Below are positions 51,642 to 60,425 of a DNA stretch of 64,000 bases, in pieces. The stretch lies in contig NZ_PYPS01000030.1 in the NCBI RefSeq assembly GCF_003027925.1, positions 1 through 64,000 of the forward strand. The letters run 5' to 3'. The notes under the pieces were generated by a model. That model searched no databases. It was given only the letters and a program-made list of their open reading frames with translations, and was not told the origin of the DNA. This DNA is from Micromonospora sp. RP3T. Lineage in GTDB: Bacteria; Actinomycetota; Actinomycetes; Mycobacteriales; Micromonosporaceae. A program made the translations under genes and the position numbers. The number at the start of each line of letters is the position of its first letter. Position 1 is the stretch's first letter.

Positions 51642-52897
51642 CGGCCGTGCTCCCTGGCGTAGGCGCGGGCAGCGGCCATCCGCTCCACGGTGGACGGGTG
51701 GGACGCCGACCACAGGTACTCCCAGCGCGGCGGGTCGGGGTCGGCCAGGTTCACCCCGGCCAGCCGGCGCTGCATCGCCTCGAACGTCGCCGGGTCGCCG
51801 GTGAGCGCCAGCGCGTGCGCGTCGGCCCGCGCCTCCACCCGTCGGGAGACCAGCGCCTGCACCGGGGTGGCCACCAGCCCGACCACCGTGACCAGCGCGA
51901 CGAGCAGCGGGAACGCCCGCGGCTGGGCGATGGAGTCGACGCCGGCCAGCCGCAGCAGCGGGGTCCAGGAGCCGACCAGGTACAGCGCCACCACCGCGGC
52001 GGCGGCGCCGAGCGCGCCGATCAGCGTGCCGGTCCAGACGTCGCGGTCCTTGGCGTGCCCCAGCTCGTGGGCGACCACACTGGTCACCTCCGCCGGTTCC
52101 GCCTCGCGCAGCAGCGTGTCGTAGACCACCACCCGCCGGGTCGGCCCGAGCCCGGAGACGTAGGCGTTCACCGCCCGGGTTCGCCGGGACGCGTCGGCGA
52201 CCAGCACGTCGCGGACCGGGACCCCGTCCCGGGCGGCCATGGTGGTCAGCTCGGTGCGCAGCGGGCCCGGTTCCATCGGGGTGAACCTGTTGAACACCGG
52301 TTCGACGAGCACCGGCAGCACGAACGACAGGATCACCACCAGGGCGGCGGCGCCGGCCGCGCCGTACACCCACCACCACCGGGGGGCGAGCCGGACCACC
52401 GAGTAGAAGGCGAGCAGGACGAGCGCGCCGATGACCGCGCTGACCGCGTACGACTTGAGCAGGTCGACCGCCCAGCCGCCCCAGCCCTGGGTGCTCAGCC
52501 CGTAGCGGACCAGCACGGTGCGTCGCCAGGCCGCGAACGGCAGGGTGAGCAGGTCGGCGAGGAACATGACGCCCAACCCGCCGAGCACGGCCTGGGCCAC
52601 CCAGTGCCCCCCGAGGGGCCGGCCGGCCAGCTCGACCAGACGCCCGCCCAGCGGGGTGAGCCCGAGCAGCAGCGCCACCACCAGACCGACCACGAGCGCC
52701 GACCAGCCGGCCGGGCGCAACGCGCCGCTGAACGCCCGACCTCGGGCCACCTGCTCGACCGGGAGCGCCCGCAACGCGGCGAGCTGGTCGGTGCGGGGCG
52801 CCGGCGGCCGGCTCCACGGCACCAGCAGCGCCACGGTGACGACGAGCGCCACCGCCAGCCCGGCCAGGGTCAGCAGCGCCCAGCCGCGCGGGCTCAC
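51638..52897 (-). CDS. M48-family membrane zinc metalloprotease (Ste24-like)
   Basis: A 419-residue integral membrane protease. About seven transmembrane helices are visible; the zinc motif is SVVAHELGHAKDRDVWTG (HExxH), the third ligand Glu is in RRVEARADAHAL, and HPSTVERMAAA near the C-terminus is typical of CAAX-protease-like M48 enzymes. It probably degrades or processes membrane proteins. The GTG at 52897 overlaps the stop of a 12-residue upstream reading frame with a strong ribosome site, suggesting translational coupling. PimB-like enzyme is encoded directly downstream with a 4-bp overlap. Confidence 0.88.
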   Translation of the reverse strand: MSPRGWALLTLAGLAVALVVTVALLVPWSRPPAPRTDQLAALRALPVEQVARGRAFSGALRPAGWSALVVGLVVALLLGLTPLGGRLVELAGRPLGGHWVAQAVLGGLGVMFLADLLTLPFAAWRRTVLVRYGLSTQGWGGWAVDLLKSYAVSAVIGALVLLAFYSVVRLAPRWWWVYGAAGAAALVVILSFVLPVLVEPVFNRFTPMEPGPLRTELTTMAARDGVPVRDVLVADASRRTRAVNAYVSGLGPTRRVVVYDTLLREAEPAEVTSVVAHELGHAKDRDVWTGTLIGALGAAAAVVALYLVGSWTPLLRLAGVDSIAQPRAFPLLVALVTVVGLVATPVQALVSRRVEARADAHALALTGDPATFEAMQRRLAGVNLADPDPPRWEYLWSASHPSTVERMAAARAYAREHGR

Positions 52898-52932
52898 CGC
52901 CCCACCCCGCCGTCGCCACCCGTCCGCGTCAT
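52894..52932 (-). CDS. putative 12-residue leader peptide upstream of M48 protease
   Basis: ATG at 52932 opens a reading frame for MTRTGGDGGVGR whose TGA overlaps the protease GTG start (GTGA). It has the best ribosome site in the region (GGAGGGGAG, 4-12 bases upstream), whereas the protease start itself has only a weak one. This fits a coupling leader peptide. Alternatively the protease could be translated from further upstream in its own frame. Confidence 0.4.
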   Translation of the reverse strand: MTRTGGDGGVGR

Positions 52933-53339
52933 GCCGCTCCCCTCCACCGTGACCGCCCATCCTATTGCCCGGCCCGAACGATTCCGCTCCGGTGCCCGAC
53001 CGACGACGGCTGCCGCCCCACCCGCCCGGCCGCACCCTCCGCCGGGCGGTCGGGCCGGCGCGCACCTGGCGTCTCGCCTCGCGTCAGCCTCCCGCGGACG
53101 ACAGGAACCGGGCGGCCGGCCGCGGGCGGCGAACGGCGGGCGGCAGGCCCGGCGGACAGCGGGCAGTATTGGCCCGCGAGCGATATACCTGTCGGTCATA
53201 TTTATGACAGACGGGTATATCGCTCACGACGCATCTGTCTGGCTGCCGCGACACGCCCGGGACGCACCGGGGTCCGGGTCACGCCCCGGCGGCAGGAGCC
53301 CGCGACATGTCGGCGGCCGACCGGGGCAGGGCCAGCGGG
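52898..53339. promoter_or_regulatory. 442-bp intergenic region with leader peptide and palindrome
   Basis: Apart from the leader frame at 52894-52932 and the AT-rich palindrome at 53178-53225, this gap is G/C-rich and holds no convincing gene. Minus-strand and plus-strand open frames that start inside the palindrome (MTDRYIA and MTDGYIA) are mirror images created by the inverted repeat and have no similarity beyond it. Confidence 0.45.
53178..53225. promoter_or_regulatory. 48-bp near-perfect AT-rich palindrome
   Basis: Two 24-nt arms meet without a loop and match at 21 of 24 positions; the outer 12 bp (GAGCGATATACC with GGTATATCGCTC) and the central GTCATATTTATGAC are perfect. It is far more AT-rich than the surroundings. 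It could be an operator for a dimeric repressor (PadR- or TetR-like sites can look similar), a cruciform-forming site or a remnant of mobile-element ends. Confidence 0.65.
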
Positions 53340-53567
53340 TCACGCCACCCGGCGGCGGGTGGCGCGGCGGGGTGCGGGTGCGGAGGCGGGGGTGGCCGCC
53401 GGTGGCAGCACCTCCACGTCGAAGCCGGCCCGGGCGAACACCTCGATCGCCCGGTGCTCGGCCGGGCCCAGGTCGGCCGCCGGGGATTCGGAGTCGAGCA
53501 GCGCGGTCACCAGGCACCCGGCGCAGCCGGCGCCGCGGATGCCGCAGCCGTCGCAGTCGATGAGCAT
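53340..53567 (-). CDS. small Cys-rich protein
   Basis: A 75-residue protein with four clustered Cys in MLIDCDGCGIRGAGCAGCLV (C-x2-C-x6-C-x2-C), followed by VTALLDSE and an acidic-helical part (LGPAEHRAIEVFARAGFDVEVL) and a basic tail RRATRRRVA. The Cys pattern suggests a zinc or iron-sulfur site. Similar small proteins lie near the NYN-domain and cell-wall hydrolase genes in other actinobacteria, from memory. AGGAGG before the ATG at 53567 fixes the start. Function unknown. Confidence 0.75.
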   Translation of the reverse strand: MLIDCDGCGIRGAGCAGCLVTALLDSESPAADLGPAEHRAIEVFARAGFDVEVLPPAATPASAPAPRRATRRRVA

Positions 53568-53728
53568 GAACGCCTCCTGACGCGGTCGCCGGTGGCGGTC
53601 GGGGAAGGGATCACCACCGTCGGTCACCGCAAGGCTATGCGTCGGGTACGACAGAACCGGACAACGAGGCAGCACCCACCCCGAAAACGATCATCCAGTC
53701 ACCACTCCGCCGAAGCGGCGCGAGCGGG

Positions 53729-55126
53729 TCAGGAGCGGGCGAGCCGGCGCAGCAACGAGTCGGCGCCCAGCGGGTACGCGCCGTGCCGGCGTACCCCGTC
53801 GGCGACCTCGCGGTCCGACGAGACCACCACCACCGGCCGGCCGGCCGGCTCGGCGCGGACCAGCCGCCGGATCAGCTCGTCCGCGGTCTCGCCCTTGCGG
53901 GAGAAGAGCACCCGCACCCCGCGCGGGGCCGGCGGCAGCCCGTGGATCCGCTCCGCGCCGTCGAAGACCACGGTGACCTCGTCCCCGGTCTGCGCAGCGA
54001 TCCCGCCCAACCCGGTGATCAGCCGCTTGCGCTGCTGCTCCAGCGACATCTCCCCGAAGCCGCGCTTGGTGACGTTGTAGCCGTCCACCACCAGGTGCGC
54101 CCGGGGCAGCGCGAGGAGCTGGTCGAGCCGGGCCGGGTCGTCGGTGTCGCGGGCCCGGGTCGCCGGCCCGGCCTGGGCGGCGCCGGGCTGGTCGGCGAAC
54201 GCGTCGGCGACGAAGTCCGCCGGCAGCGTGTCCACCGGGTCGAGCGCCAGCTCCCGGCGTAACCCGACCGCGGCCTGGCCGATCGTCTCCAGCAGCAGCC
54301 ACAGCCGGGCGTCGTCGACGGAGCGGGCCTCCTTGGCGCTGGCCCGGGCCACCCCGGCGGCGGCCTCCGCCTCGGCCAGTCGGGCCCGGGCGCGGCGCAG
54401 CTCGGCGTCCGCGTCGGCCGCCGCGCGGGCCGCCCGGCCCCGTTCGGTGGCCAGCAGCTCGGTGGCCCGGCGCTCCCGGGTCTGGGTCTCCCGCAGGGTA
54501 CGGGCCAACTGCCGGGCCTCCTCGCGGAGCTGACCCAGCTCCTCGCGGACCCGGGCCAGCTCGTCGCGGAGCTTCTCGGCCTCGACCCGGGCCACCGCCC
54601 GGTCGTGCTCGGCGCGGGTGGCCCGCTGCTCGGCCTCCCGGACCAACTCGGCCACGACCGCGCTGTCCGCCTCGGCGCGCACCGCCTCGCCGCTGGCCTC
54701 GATCAGCTCCCGCCAGCCCCGGGGCCGGGCCAGGTAGGCCAGCGCGGCCACCTCGACCGGGTCGGCGGCGGCCGGCGCGGTGCCCTCGACCACCGCCGCG
54801 CCGAGGTCACCGGCGTCGGCCAGCACCCGCGCGGTGACCCGCTGCCGGAACAGCGGGTCGGCGGTGAGCTGGGCGGCGATCGCCGGAGCGCCGAGCCGGG
54901 CGCGGCGGTTGGGAGCGAACTTGGCGACTCGGCGCAGCGGCACCGGCACCTCGTCGGCGGGCAGGCCGGGCAGGACCGCGGCGGTCAGCGTGACGATCCG
55001 CTGGCGGACCGGCTCGGGGAGGGTGGGCTCGGGCTCGGGCGGCGACGGGTCCTCACCGGGCTCGGGCGCGCCGACCACCGGCTCCTCCGCGGAGGAGCGG
55101 TCGTCGTGCGGCTCGGTGAGGGGCAT
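53729..55126 (-). CDS. NYN-domain (PIN-like RNase) protein with coiled coil
   Basis: A 465-residue protein. An acidic disordered N-terminus precedes a helical domain (RQRIVTLTAAVLPGLPADEVP to LAYLARPRGW), then a long coiled coil (~165-265, Arg/Glu/Ala heptads), and a C-terminal NYN domain (~320-465) with the acidic residues LVVDGYNVTKRG, VTVVFDGAERIHG, KGETADELIRRL and VVVSSDREVADGVRRHG. The fold is that of YacP-type RNases acting on RNA ends or ribosome-associated RNA; actual activity is unproved. It is divergent from the DEDDh/GIY-YIG gene. Confidence 0.88.
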   Translation of the reverse strand: MPLTEPHDDRSSAEEPVVGAPEPGEDPSPPEPEPTLPEPVRQRIVTLTAAVLPGLPADEVPVPLRRVAKFAPNRRARLGAPAIAAQLTADPLFRQRVTARVLADAGDLGAAVVEGTAPAAADPVEVAALAYLARPRGWRELIEASGEAVRAEADSAVVAELVREAEQRATRAEHDRAVARVEAEKLRDELARVREELGQLREEARQLARTLRETQTRERRATELLATERGRAARAAADADAELRRARARLAEAEAAAGVARASAKEARSVDDARLWLLLETIGQAAVGLRRELALDPVDTLPADFVADAFADQPGAAQAGPATRARDTDDPARLDQLLALPRAHLVVDGYNVTKRGFGEMSLEQQRKRLITGLGGIAAQTGDEVTVVFDGAERIHGLPPAPRGVRVLFSRKGETADELIRRLVRAEPAGRPVVVVSSDREVADGVRRHGAYPLGADSLLRRLARS

Positions 55127-55213
55127 GTGGCAAGTCTCCCACCCCGAACGGGCCCACCGCCCGGTGAGTGAGCCGATCTCTCATCGTACCCCCGTGGTAT
55201 CGGCGGGGCCGGA

Positions 55214-57010
55214 GTGACGCGAGTGTCGGACCGTGCCGTTACCGTCCCGCTGGTGACGGGAACGGAGTACGTCCAGGAGTCGCTGGCCGGTCTGGACCGG
55301 GCGGCGGGCAGCGGCGTCGACCCCGCGCTGCCGCTCTACGCGACCACCTTCGTGGTGGTCGACCTGGAGACCACCGGCGGCGCGCCGGACGGCGGCGGGA
55401 TCACCGAGATCGGCGCGGTGAAGGTCCGCGGCGGCGAGGAGCTGGGCGTGCTCGCCACGCTCGTCAACCCGGGCGTGCCGATCCCGCCGTTCATCACCGT
55501 GCTGACCGGGATCACCCAGGCGATGCTGGTGCCCGCCCCACCGATCGAGCAGGTGCTGCCGAGCTTCCTGGAGTTCCTCACCGACGCCGTGCTGGTCGCC
55601 CACAACGCCCCCTACGACGTGGGCTTCCTCAAGGCGGCCTGCGCGAAACACGGTTACCGCTGGCCCAACCCGCGGGTGCTGGACACCGCCGCGCTGGCCC
55701 GGCGGGTGCTCACCCGCGACGAGGTGCCCAACCGCAAGCTGGGCACGCTGGCCGGCTACTTCCGCACCGCCACCCAACCCACCCACCGGGCGCTCGACGA
55801 CGCCAAGGCCACCGTCGACGTGCTGCACGGGCTGATCGGCCGCCTGGGCGGGCACCGGGTCGACACGATCGGCGAGGCGATCGAGTTCGCCCGGGCGGTC
55901 ACCCCGACCCAGCGCCGCAAGCGGCACCTCGCCGAGGGGCTGCCGAAGGTGCCCGGCGTCTACATCTTCCGGGCCGCCGACGACCGGCCGCTCTACGTCG
56001 GCACGTCCGGCGACATCGCCACCCGGGTGCGCAGCTACTTCACCGCCGGCGAGAAACGGGCCCGGATCTCCGAGATGCTGGCCGCCGCCGAGCGGGTGGA
56101 GGCGGTCGAGTGCGCCCACTCGCTGGAGGCCGAGGTTCGCGAGCTGCGGCTGATCGCCGCGCACGCCCCGCCGTACAATCGCCGGTCGAAATACCCGGAG
56201 CGCCAGGTCTGGCTGAAGCTCACCGACGAGGCGTACCCCCGGTTGTCGGTCGTCCGGGACCTCGGCCCCACCGACACCGCCTACCTCGGCCCGTTCCGGT
56301 CCCGACAGGCCGCGGAGCTGGCCGCCGCCGGCTTCCACGACGCGGTGCCGCTGCGTCAGTGCACCCACCGGCTCTCCCGGCGCACCACCATGCCGGCCTG
56401 CGCGCTGGCCGAGCTGGGTCGCTGCCCGGCGCCCTGCGAGCACCGGATCACCCCGGAGGAGTACGAACACGCCGCCGCCACCCCGTTCCGCACCGCCACC
56501 CGCGACGATCCCGCCGTGGTGGTCGACGCCCTGCTCGCCCGGATCGAGGTGCTGTCCGCCGCCCAGCGCTACGAGGAGGCGGCGGTGGCGCGGGGCCGGC
56601 TGGTCGCGGTGCTGCGCGCGGCGGTCCGGATGCAGCGCCTGGCGGCGTTGACCGGCATCGCCGAGCTGGCCGCCGCCCGACCCGCCGCCCGGGGCGGCTG
56701 GGAGCTGGCGCTGGTCCGGCACGGGCGGCTCGCCGGGGCCGGCGTGTCGCCACCCGGTGTCCACCCACGACCGACCATCGCGGCGATCCGGGCCACCGCC
56801 GAGACGGTGCTGCCCGGGCACGGTCCGGTGCCGGCGGCCACCGCCGAGGAGACCGAGCGGATCCTGTCCTGGTTGGAACGGCCGGAGACGCGGCTGGTCG
56901 AGAGCACCGCCGGATGGGCCTCGCCGGTGGCCGGCGCGGGGCGCTTCCGCGACCTGCTGGCGAAGGCCGAGAACGGCGGATCCCACCAACTCTCGACCGA
57001 ACGCTCATGA
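55214..57010 (+). CDS. DEDDh 3'-5' exonuclease fused to UvrC-like GIY-YIG nuclease
   Basis: A 598-residue two-nuclease fusion matching Rv2191-type proteins. The N-terminal DEDDh exonuclease (~40-215) has FVVVDLETTGG, AHNAPYDVGFLKAAC and THRALDDAKAT. The second part (~235-330) is a GIY-YIG domain: LPKVPGVYIFRAADDRPLYVG, TRVRSYF and the UvrC-like EAEVRELRLIAAHAPPYNRR with catalytic Arg and Glu. A UvrB-binding-like segment follows (YEEAAVARGRL). UvrC's C-terminal endonuclease domain is absent. A role in DNA repair or DNA end processing is likely. GTG starts at 55214 and 55223 are both possible. Confidence 0.9.
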   Translation: MTRVSDRAVTVPLVTGTEYVQESLAGLDRAAGSGVDPALPLYATTFVVVDLETTGGAPDGGGITEIGAVKVRGGEELGVLATLVNPGVPIPPFITVLTGITQAMLVPAPPIEQVLPSFLEFLTDAVLVAHNAPYDVGFLKAACAKHGYRWPNPRVLDTAALARRVLTRDEVPNRKLGTLAGYFRTATQPTHRALDDAKATVDVLHGLIGRLGGHRVDTIGEAIEFARAVTPTQRRKRHLAEGLPKVPGVYIFRAADDRPLYVGTSGDIATRVRSYFTAGEKRARISEMLAAAERVEAVECAHSLEAEVRELRLIAAHAPPYNRRSKYPERQVWLKLTDEAYPRLSVVRDLGPTDTAYLGPFRSRQAAELAAAGFHDAVPLRQCTHRLSRRTTMPACALAELGRCPAPCEHRITPEEYEHAAATPFRTATRDDPAVVVDALLARIEVLSAAQRYEEAAVARGRLVAVLRAAVRMQRLAALTGIAELAAARPAARGGWELALVRHGRLAGAGVSPPGVHPRPTIAAIRATAETVLPGHGPVPAATAEETERILSWLERPETRLVESTAGWASPVAGAGRFRDLLAKAENGGSHQLSTERS

Positions 57011-57136
57011 CCAAGTGTCCGATCGGACGACGCCGACTCCCTTAGGCTGTTGAAGAAGTGCAGCACTGCCCGATTCGCGGGTCTGCTCCCGGTCACCGGC
57101 CCCGGTGATCGCGGGCCGGGTGAGGAGGTGTCCCAG

Positions 57137-58924
57137 GTGGACGTCGACGCCGGACACGGCGCCGCCCTGGGCGGCGCCCTTCCGAACCAGGGCGAGCTAC
57201 CGCTCACCCGCCGGCTGCGTTCGCTGCTCACCTGGCCCACCGCCGACGGCGACCCGGTCACCGCGCTGGTCCGCGCCCATCGTGGCATCCACGCCAGCGC
57301 CGACGTCTCGGTGCTGCGCCGGGCGTACACGATCGCCGAGAACATGCACCGCGGTCAGTTCCGCAAGAGCGGCGAGCCCTACATCACCCACCCGTTCGCG
57401 GTGGCGCAGATCTGCGCCGACCTCGGCATGGACACCACCACGCTGGTCGCCGCGCTGCTGCACGACACGGTGGAGGACACCCGCTACACGCTCCAGGCGC
57501 TCCAGGAGGACTTCGGCGGCGAGGTGGCCCACCTGGTCGACGGCGTGACCAAGTTCGACAAGGCGTTCTACGGCAAGGCCGCCGAGGCGGAGACCGTCCG
57601 CAAGATGATCGTGGCGGCCGGCAAGGACGTCCGGGTGCTGGTCATCAAGTTGGCCGACCGGCTGCACAACATGCGGACGCTCGGCGTCCGCTCCGCCGCA
57701 TCTCGGGAGCGGATCGCCCGCAAGACCCTCGACGTGCTGGTCCCGCTCTGCGACCGGCTGGGCATCCAGACGCTCAAACGCGAGCTGGACGACGTGGTGC
57801 TGTTGCACCTGCGGCCCGAGGAGCACGCGCGGATCGCCCGGTTCGTGCACGACCGGCCCGGCTGGGACACCTACCTCGCCGACGTGGTGGCCCGCACCCG
57901 GGCGGCGCTGCGCCGCAGCCGGGTGGACGCCGACGTCTCCCCCCGCCCGCGGCACCTGTACTCGATCTGGAAGGACACCGTCGCCGGCGGCCACGCCGCC
58001 CCGTACGACCTGCCCCGCATCGCCATCGTGGTGGACGGCCCGGCGACCGACTGCTACGCCGCGCTGGGCGCCGTGCACGGGCTCTGGCGACCGGTTCCGG
58101 GCCGCTTCAAGGACTTCATCGCCTCACCGAAGAACAACCTCTACCGGTCGCTGCACACCAGCGTCTGCGGCCCGCAGGACCGTACGGTCGAGGTGCTGAT
58201 CCGCACCACCGAGATGCACCGCTCCGCGGAGTACGGCGTGGCCGCCCACTACCGCTTCCCGCGCGCCGCCGGCCGGGCCGCCGACCGGACGGACGAGCTG
58301 TCCTGGCTGCGCCGGGTGCTCGACTGGGAGCAGGACACCGTCGACCCGACCCAGTTCATGGCGTCGCTGCGCTGTGACCTGTCGGAGGCGCAGATCCAGG
58401 TGGTCGCCGACGGTCGGCAGCTGGTGCTGCCGGCCGGGGCCACCCCGGTCGACCTCGCGTACGAGCTGGGCACCGAACGCGGCGACCACTGCCTCGCCGC
58501 CCGGATCAACGGCCGACTGGCCCCGCTCTCCTCCGAGCTGGAGGAGGGCGACGTGGTGGAGATCTTCACCGAGAGCGACGCGGAGAGCGGCTTCGAGGCC
58601 GACGTCGCGCCTCGCGGTCCGCGCCGGGAGTGGCTGGGCTTCGTCAAGTCCCCGCACGCCCAGATGCAGATCAACAGGTGGTTCGCCGAGCACACCGAGC
58701 CGGGCATCTCGATCGCCGACAAGGTCCGGCTCGGCCGCGCCTCGATCGGCCTGGCGCTGCGCAAACACAACCGGGGCCTGGCCAGCGACCTGCCCCTGCT
58801 GCGGCTCTCCGAGGAGCTGGGCTACCCCGACCTGGAGACGCTGCTGGTTGCGGTCTTCGACCGCTCGGTCGAGCCGGACACGGTGGTCCAGCAACTCATC
58901 GACCTGGTCGACCACCGGCAGTAG
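57137..58924 (+). CDS. RelA/SpoT-family (p)ppGpp hydrolase/synthetase-like protein
   Basis: A 595-residue protein with HD, synthetase-like and TGS domains. The hydrolase domain has FRKSGEPYITHPFAVA, ALLHDTVEDT and KLADRLHNMRTL, i.e. the metal and catalytic residues. The synthetase-like part has WRPVPGRFKDFIASPKNNLY, RSLHTSV, VEVLIRT and AEYGVAAHYRF, but the conserved DLxAxR strand reads DLPRIAIVV, without the usual Arg. A TGS domain (LVLPAGATPVDLAYELGT) follows; the C-terminal ACT domain is missing. It may be mainly a hydrolase. AGGAGG eight bases before the GTG at 57137 sets the start. Confidence 0.87.
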   Translation: MDVDAGHGAALGGALPNQGELPLTRRLRSLLTWPTADGDPVTALVRAHRGIHASADVSVLRRAYTIAENMHRGQFRKSGEPYITHPFAVAQICADLGMDTTTLVAALLHDTVEDTRYTLQALQEDFGGEVAHLVDGVTKFDKAFYGKAAEAETVRKMIVAAGKDVRVLVIKLADRLHNMRTLGVRSAASRERIARKTLDVLVPLCDRLGIQTLKRELDDVVLLHLRPEEHARIARFVHDRPGWDTYLADVVARTRAALRRSRVDADVSPRPRHLYSIWKDTVAGGHAAPYDLPRIAIVVDGPATDCYAALGAVHGLWRPVPGRFKDFIASPKNNLYRSLHTSVCGPQDRTVEVLIRTTEMHRSAEYGVAAHYRFPRAAGRAADRTDELSWLRRVLDWEQDTVDPTQFMASLRCDLSEAQIQVVADGRQLVLPAGATPVDLAYELGTERGDHCLAARINGRLAPLSSELEEGDVVEIFTESDAESGFEADVAPRGPRREWLGFVKSPHAQMQINRWFAEHTEPGISIADKVRLGRASIGLALRKHNRGLASDLPLLRLSEELGYPDLETLLVAVFDRSVEPDTVVQQLIDLVDHRQ

Positions 58925-58973
58925 GGTGAAGGGCCTTCGCCCCCGCCGACCCGCCGGCCACTAGCCTGAACGC

Positions 58974-59513
58974 ATGATCCCCCGCGCGCGTGCCACCGGA
59001 CGGGCCTTCGGCTACCGCCTCTTCTACCGGTTGCCGGTCCCGCTGCGGCGCCGGCTGGTCCGGCTGGCGGTGCCGAAGTACATCGTCGGTGCGGTCACGC
59101 TGGTCCGGGACGCGGAGGCCACCGGCGCGGGACGGATCCTGCTGCTGCGCCAACCCCCCGGCCACAGTTGGAGCCTCCCCGCCGGCCTGCTGCAACGCGG
59201 TGAGCCCCCGGTGGTCGGCGCCGCCCGGGAGCTGCACGAGGAGTCCGGCGTCCGGCTCTCCCCCGACCGGCTCCGGCCGGCGGTGCCGAACGCGGTGGTG
59301 CACGCCAAGGGCTGGGTGGACGTGGTCTTCGAGGTGACGGTGCCGGCGTCGAGCACCACGCTGAAGGTGGACGGGGCCGAGGTGTTGGAAGCCGCCTGGC
59401 ACCCGCTCGACGATCTGCCCCGGCTCAGCCGCGCCACCGCCAACCTGCTGGCCCACTACGGCATCGGCCCACGCGCCGGCGAGGTCCCGCCGCCCGTGCC
59501 CCCGGCCGCATGA
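58974..59513 (+). CDS. NUDIX hydrolase
   Basis: A 179-residue pyrophosphohydrolase. The Nudix box is complete: GLLQRGEPPVVGAARELHEE then SGV (GX5EX7REUXEEXGU, ~residues 76-98). Substrate probably a nucleoside or sugar nucleotide diphosphate; not identifiable. The ATG at 58974 starts with a basic amphipathic N-terminus. The end overlaps the sugar nucleotidyltransferase start (ATGA at 59510). Confidence 0.92.
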   Translation: MIPRARATGRAFGYRLFYRLPVPLRRRLVRLAVPKYIVGAVTLVRDAEATGAGRILLLRQPPGHSWSLPAGLLQRGEPPVVGAARELHEESGVRLSPDRLRPAVPNAVVHAKGWVDVVFEVTVPASSTTLKVDGAEVLEAAWHPLDDLPRLSRATANLLAHYGIGPRAGEVPPPVPPAA

Positions 59514-60373
59514 GCCCCGAACCGCGTGCCGGGGTCGAGGTGTGCGCGGTGGTGCTGGCGGCCGGCGCGGGCACCCGGTTGCGCCCGCTCACCGAGCGGG
59601 TGCCCAAGGCGCTCTGCCCGGTCGGCAACGTGCCGCTGCTCGACCGGGCCCTGGCCCGGCTGGCCGGCCTCGGCCTGATCGGCCCCGAGCGGGTCGCGGT
59701 GAACGCCTGCTACCTGGGCGACCAGGTGACCGCATGGGTCGGCGACCGGGCCCACCTCTCCGTCGAGCCGGGCGAACCGCTGGGCACCGCCGGCGGCGTC
59801 GGCCGGCTGCGCGACTGGATCGCCGGGCGGGGCGTGCTGGTCGCCAACGCCGACGCGTACCTGGCCGACCCGGCGGCGCCACCCGGCCCCGACGTGGCCG
59901 CGCTGTGTGACGGCTGGGACGGGCGGAGCGTACGCCTGCTCGGTCGGCCGGCGGACGAGCCGGCCGCCCCCGGCACCTTCGCCGGCCACCGTTTCGCCGG
60001 TCTGTCGCTGCTGCCCTGGCGCCTGGTCCGGGACCTGCCGGCCACGTTCGACGAGCTGGTCCGGGCGGTGTGGCGGCCGGCGGAGGCGGCCGGCGCGCTG
60101 ACCGTGGTCCGCTACCCGGGAACGTTCTACGACACCGGCACACCGGCCGACTACCTGGCGGCCAACCTGCACGCCGCCGGTCCGGCCGGGCTGGTCGACC
60201 CGTCCGCGACGGTGGACGGGCCGGTCACCCGCTCGGTGGTCGGCGCCGGCGCGCGGGTCCACGGCGCGGTCGACCGGTCGGTGATCTGGCCGGGCGCGAC
60301 TGTCGCCGCCGGGGAACGCCTCGACGGCGTGATCCGGGCCGGCGTCGACCTGACCGTCCCGGCCGCGCGGTGA
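59510..60373 (+). CDS. NDP-sugar nucleotidyltransferase
   Basis: A 287-residue nucleotidyltransferase. The N-terminal GT-A-like domain has the pyrophosphorylase signature VVLAAGAGTRLRPLTERVPK with Lys, PVGNVPLLDRAL, EPLGTAGGVGRLRDW, and LVANADAYL (metal Asp). The C-terminal part contains hexapeptide-like repeats (VDPSATVDGPVTRSVVGAGARVHG in part) of a short left-handed beta-helix. It resembles mannose-1-phosphate guanylyltransferases, but the nucleotide and sugar are not determined. Coupled to the NUDIX gene. Confidence 0.88.
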   Translation: MSPEPRAGVEVCAVVLAAGAGTRLRPLTERVPKALCPVGNVPLLDRALARLAGLGLIGPERVAVNACYLGDQVTAWVGDRAHLSVEPGEPLGTAGGVGRLRDWIAGRGVLVANADAYLADPAAPPGPDVAALCDGWDGRSVRLLGRPADEPAAPGTFAGHRFAGLSLLPWRLVRDLPATFDELVRAVWRPAEAAGALTVVRYPGTFYDTGTPADYLAANLHAAGPAGLVDPSATVDGPVTRSVVGAGARVHGAVDRSVIWPGATVAAGERLDGVIRAGVDLTVPAAR

Positions 60374-60425
60374 CCGGCGTGGGCTCTAGCATGGGGCTCG
60401 TCGCCGACGAACGGAGAAACGTCCC

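Noticed and set aside
53202..53563. Plus-strand gene beginning MTDGYIAHDASVW in the palindrome.
   Set aside because: It has no ribosome site or domain and runs antisense through the small Cys-rich gene; its start arises from the inverted repeat.
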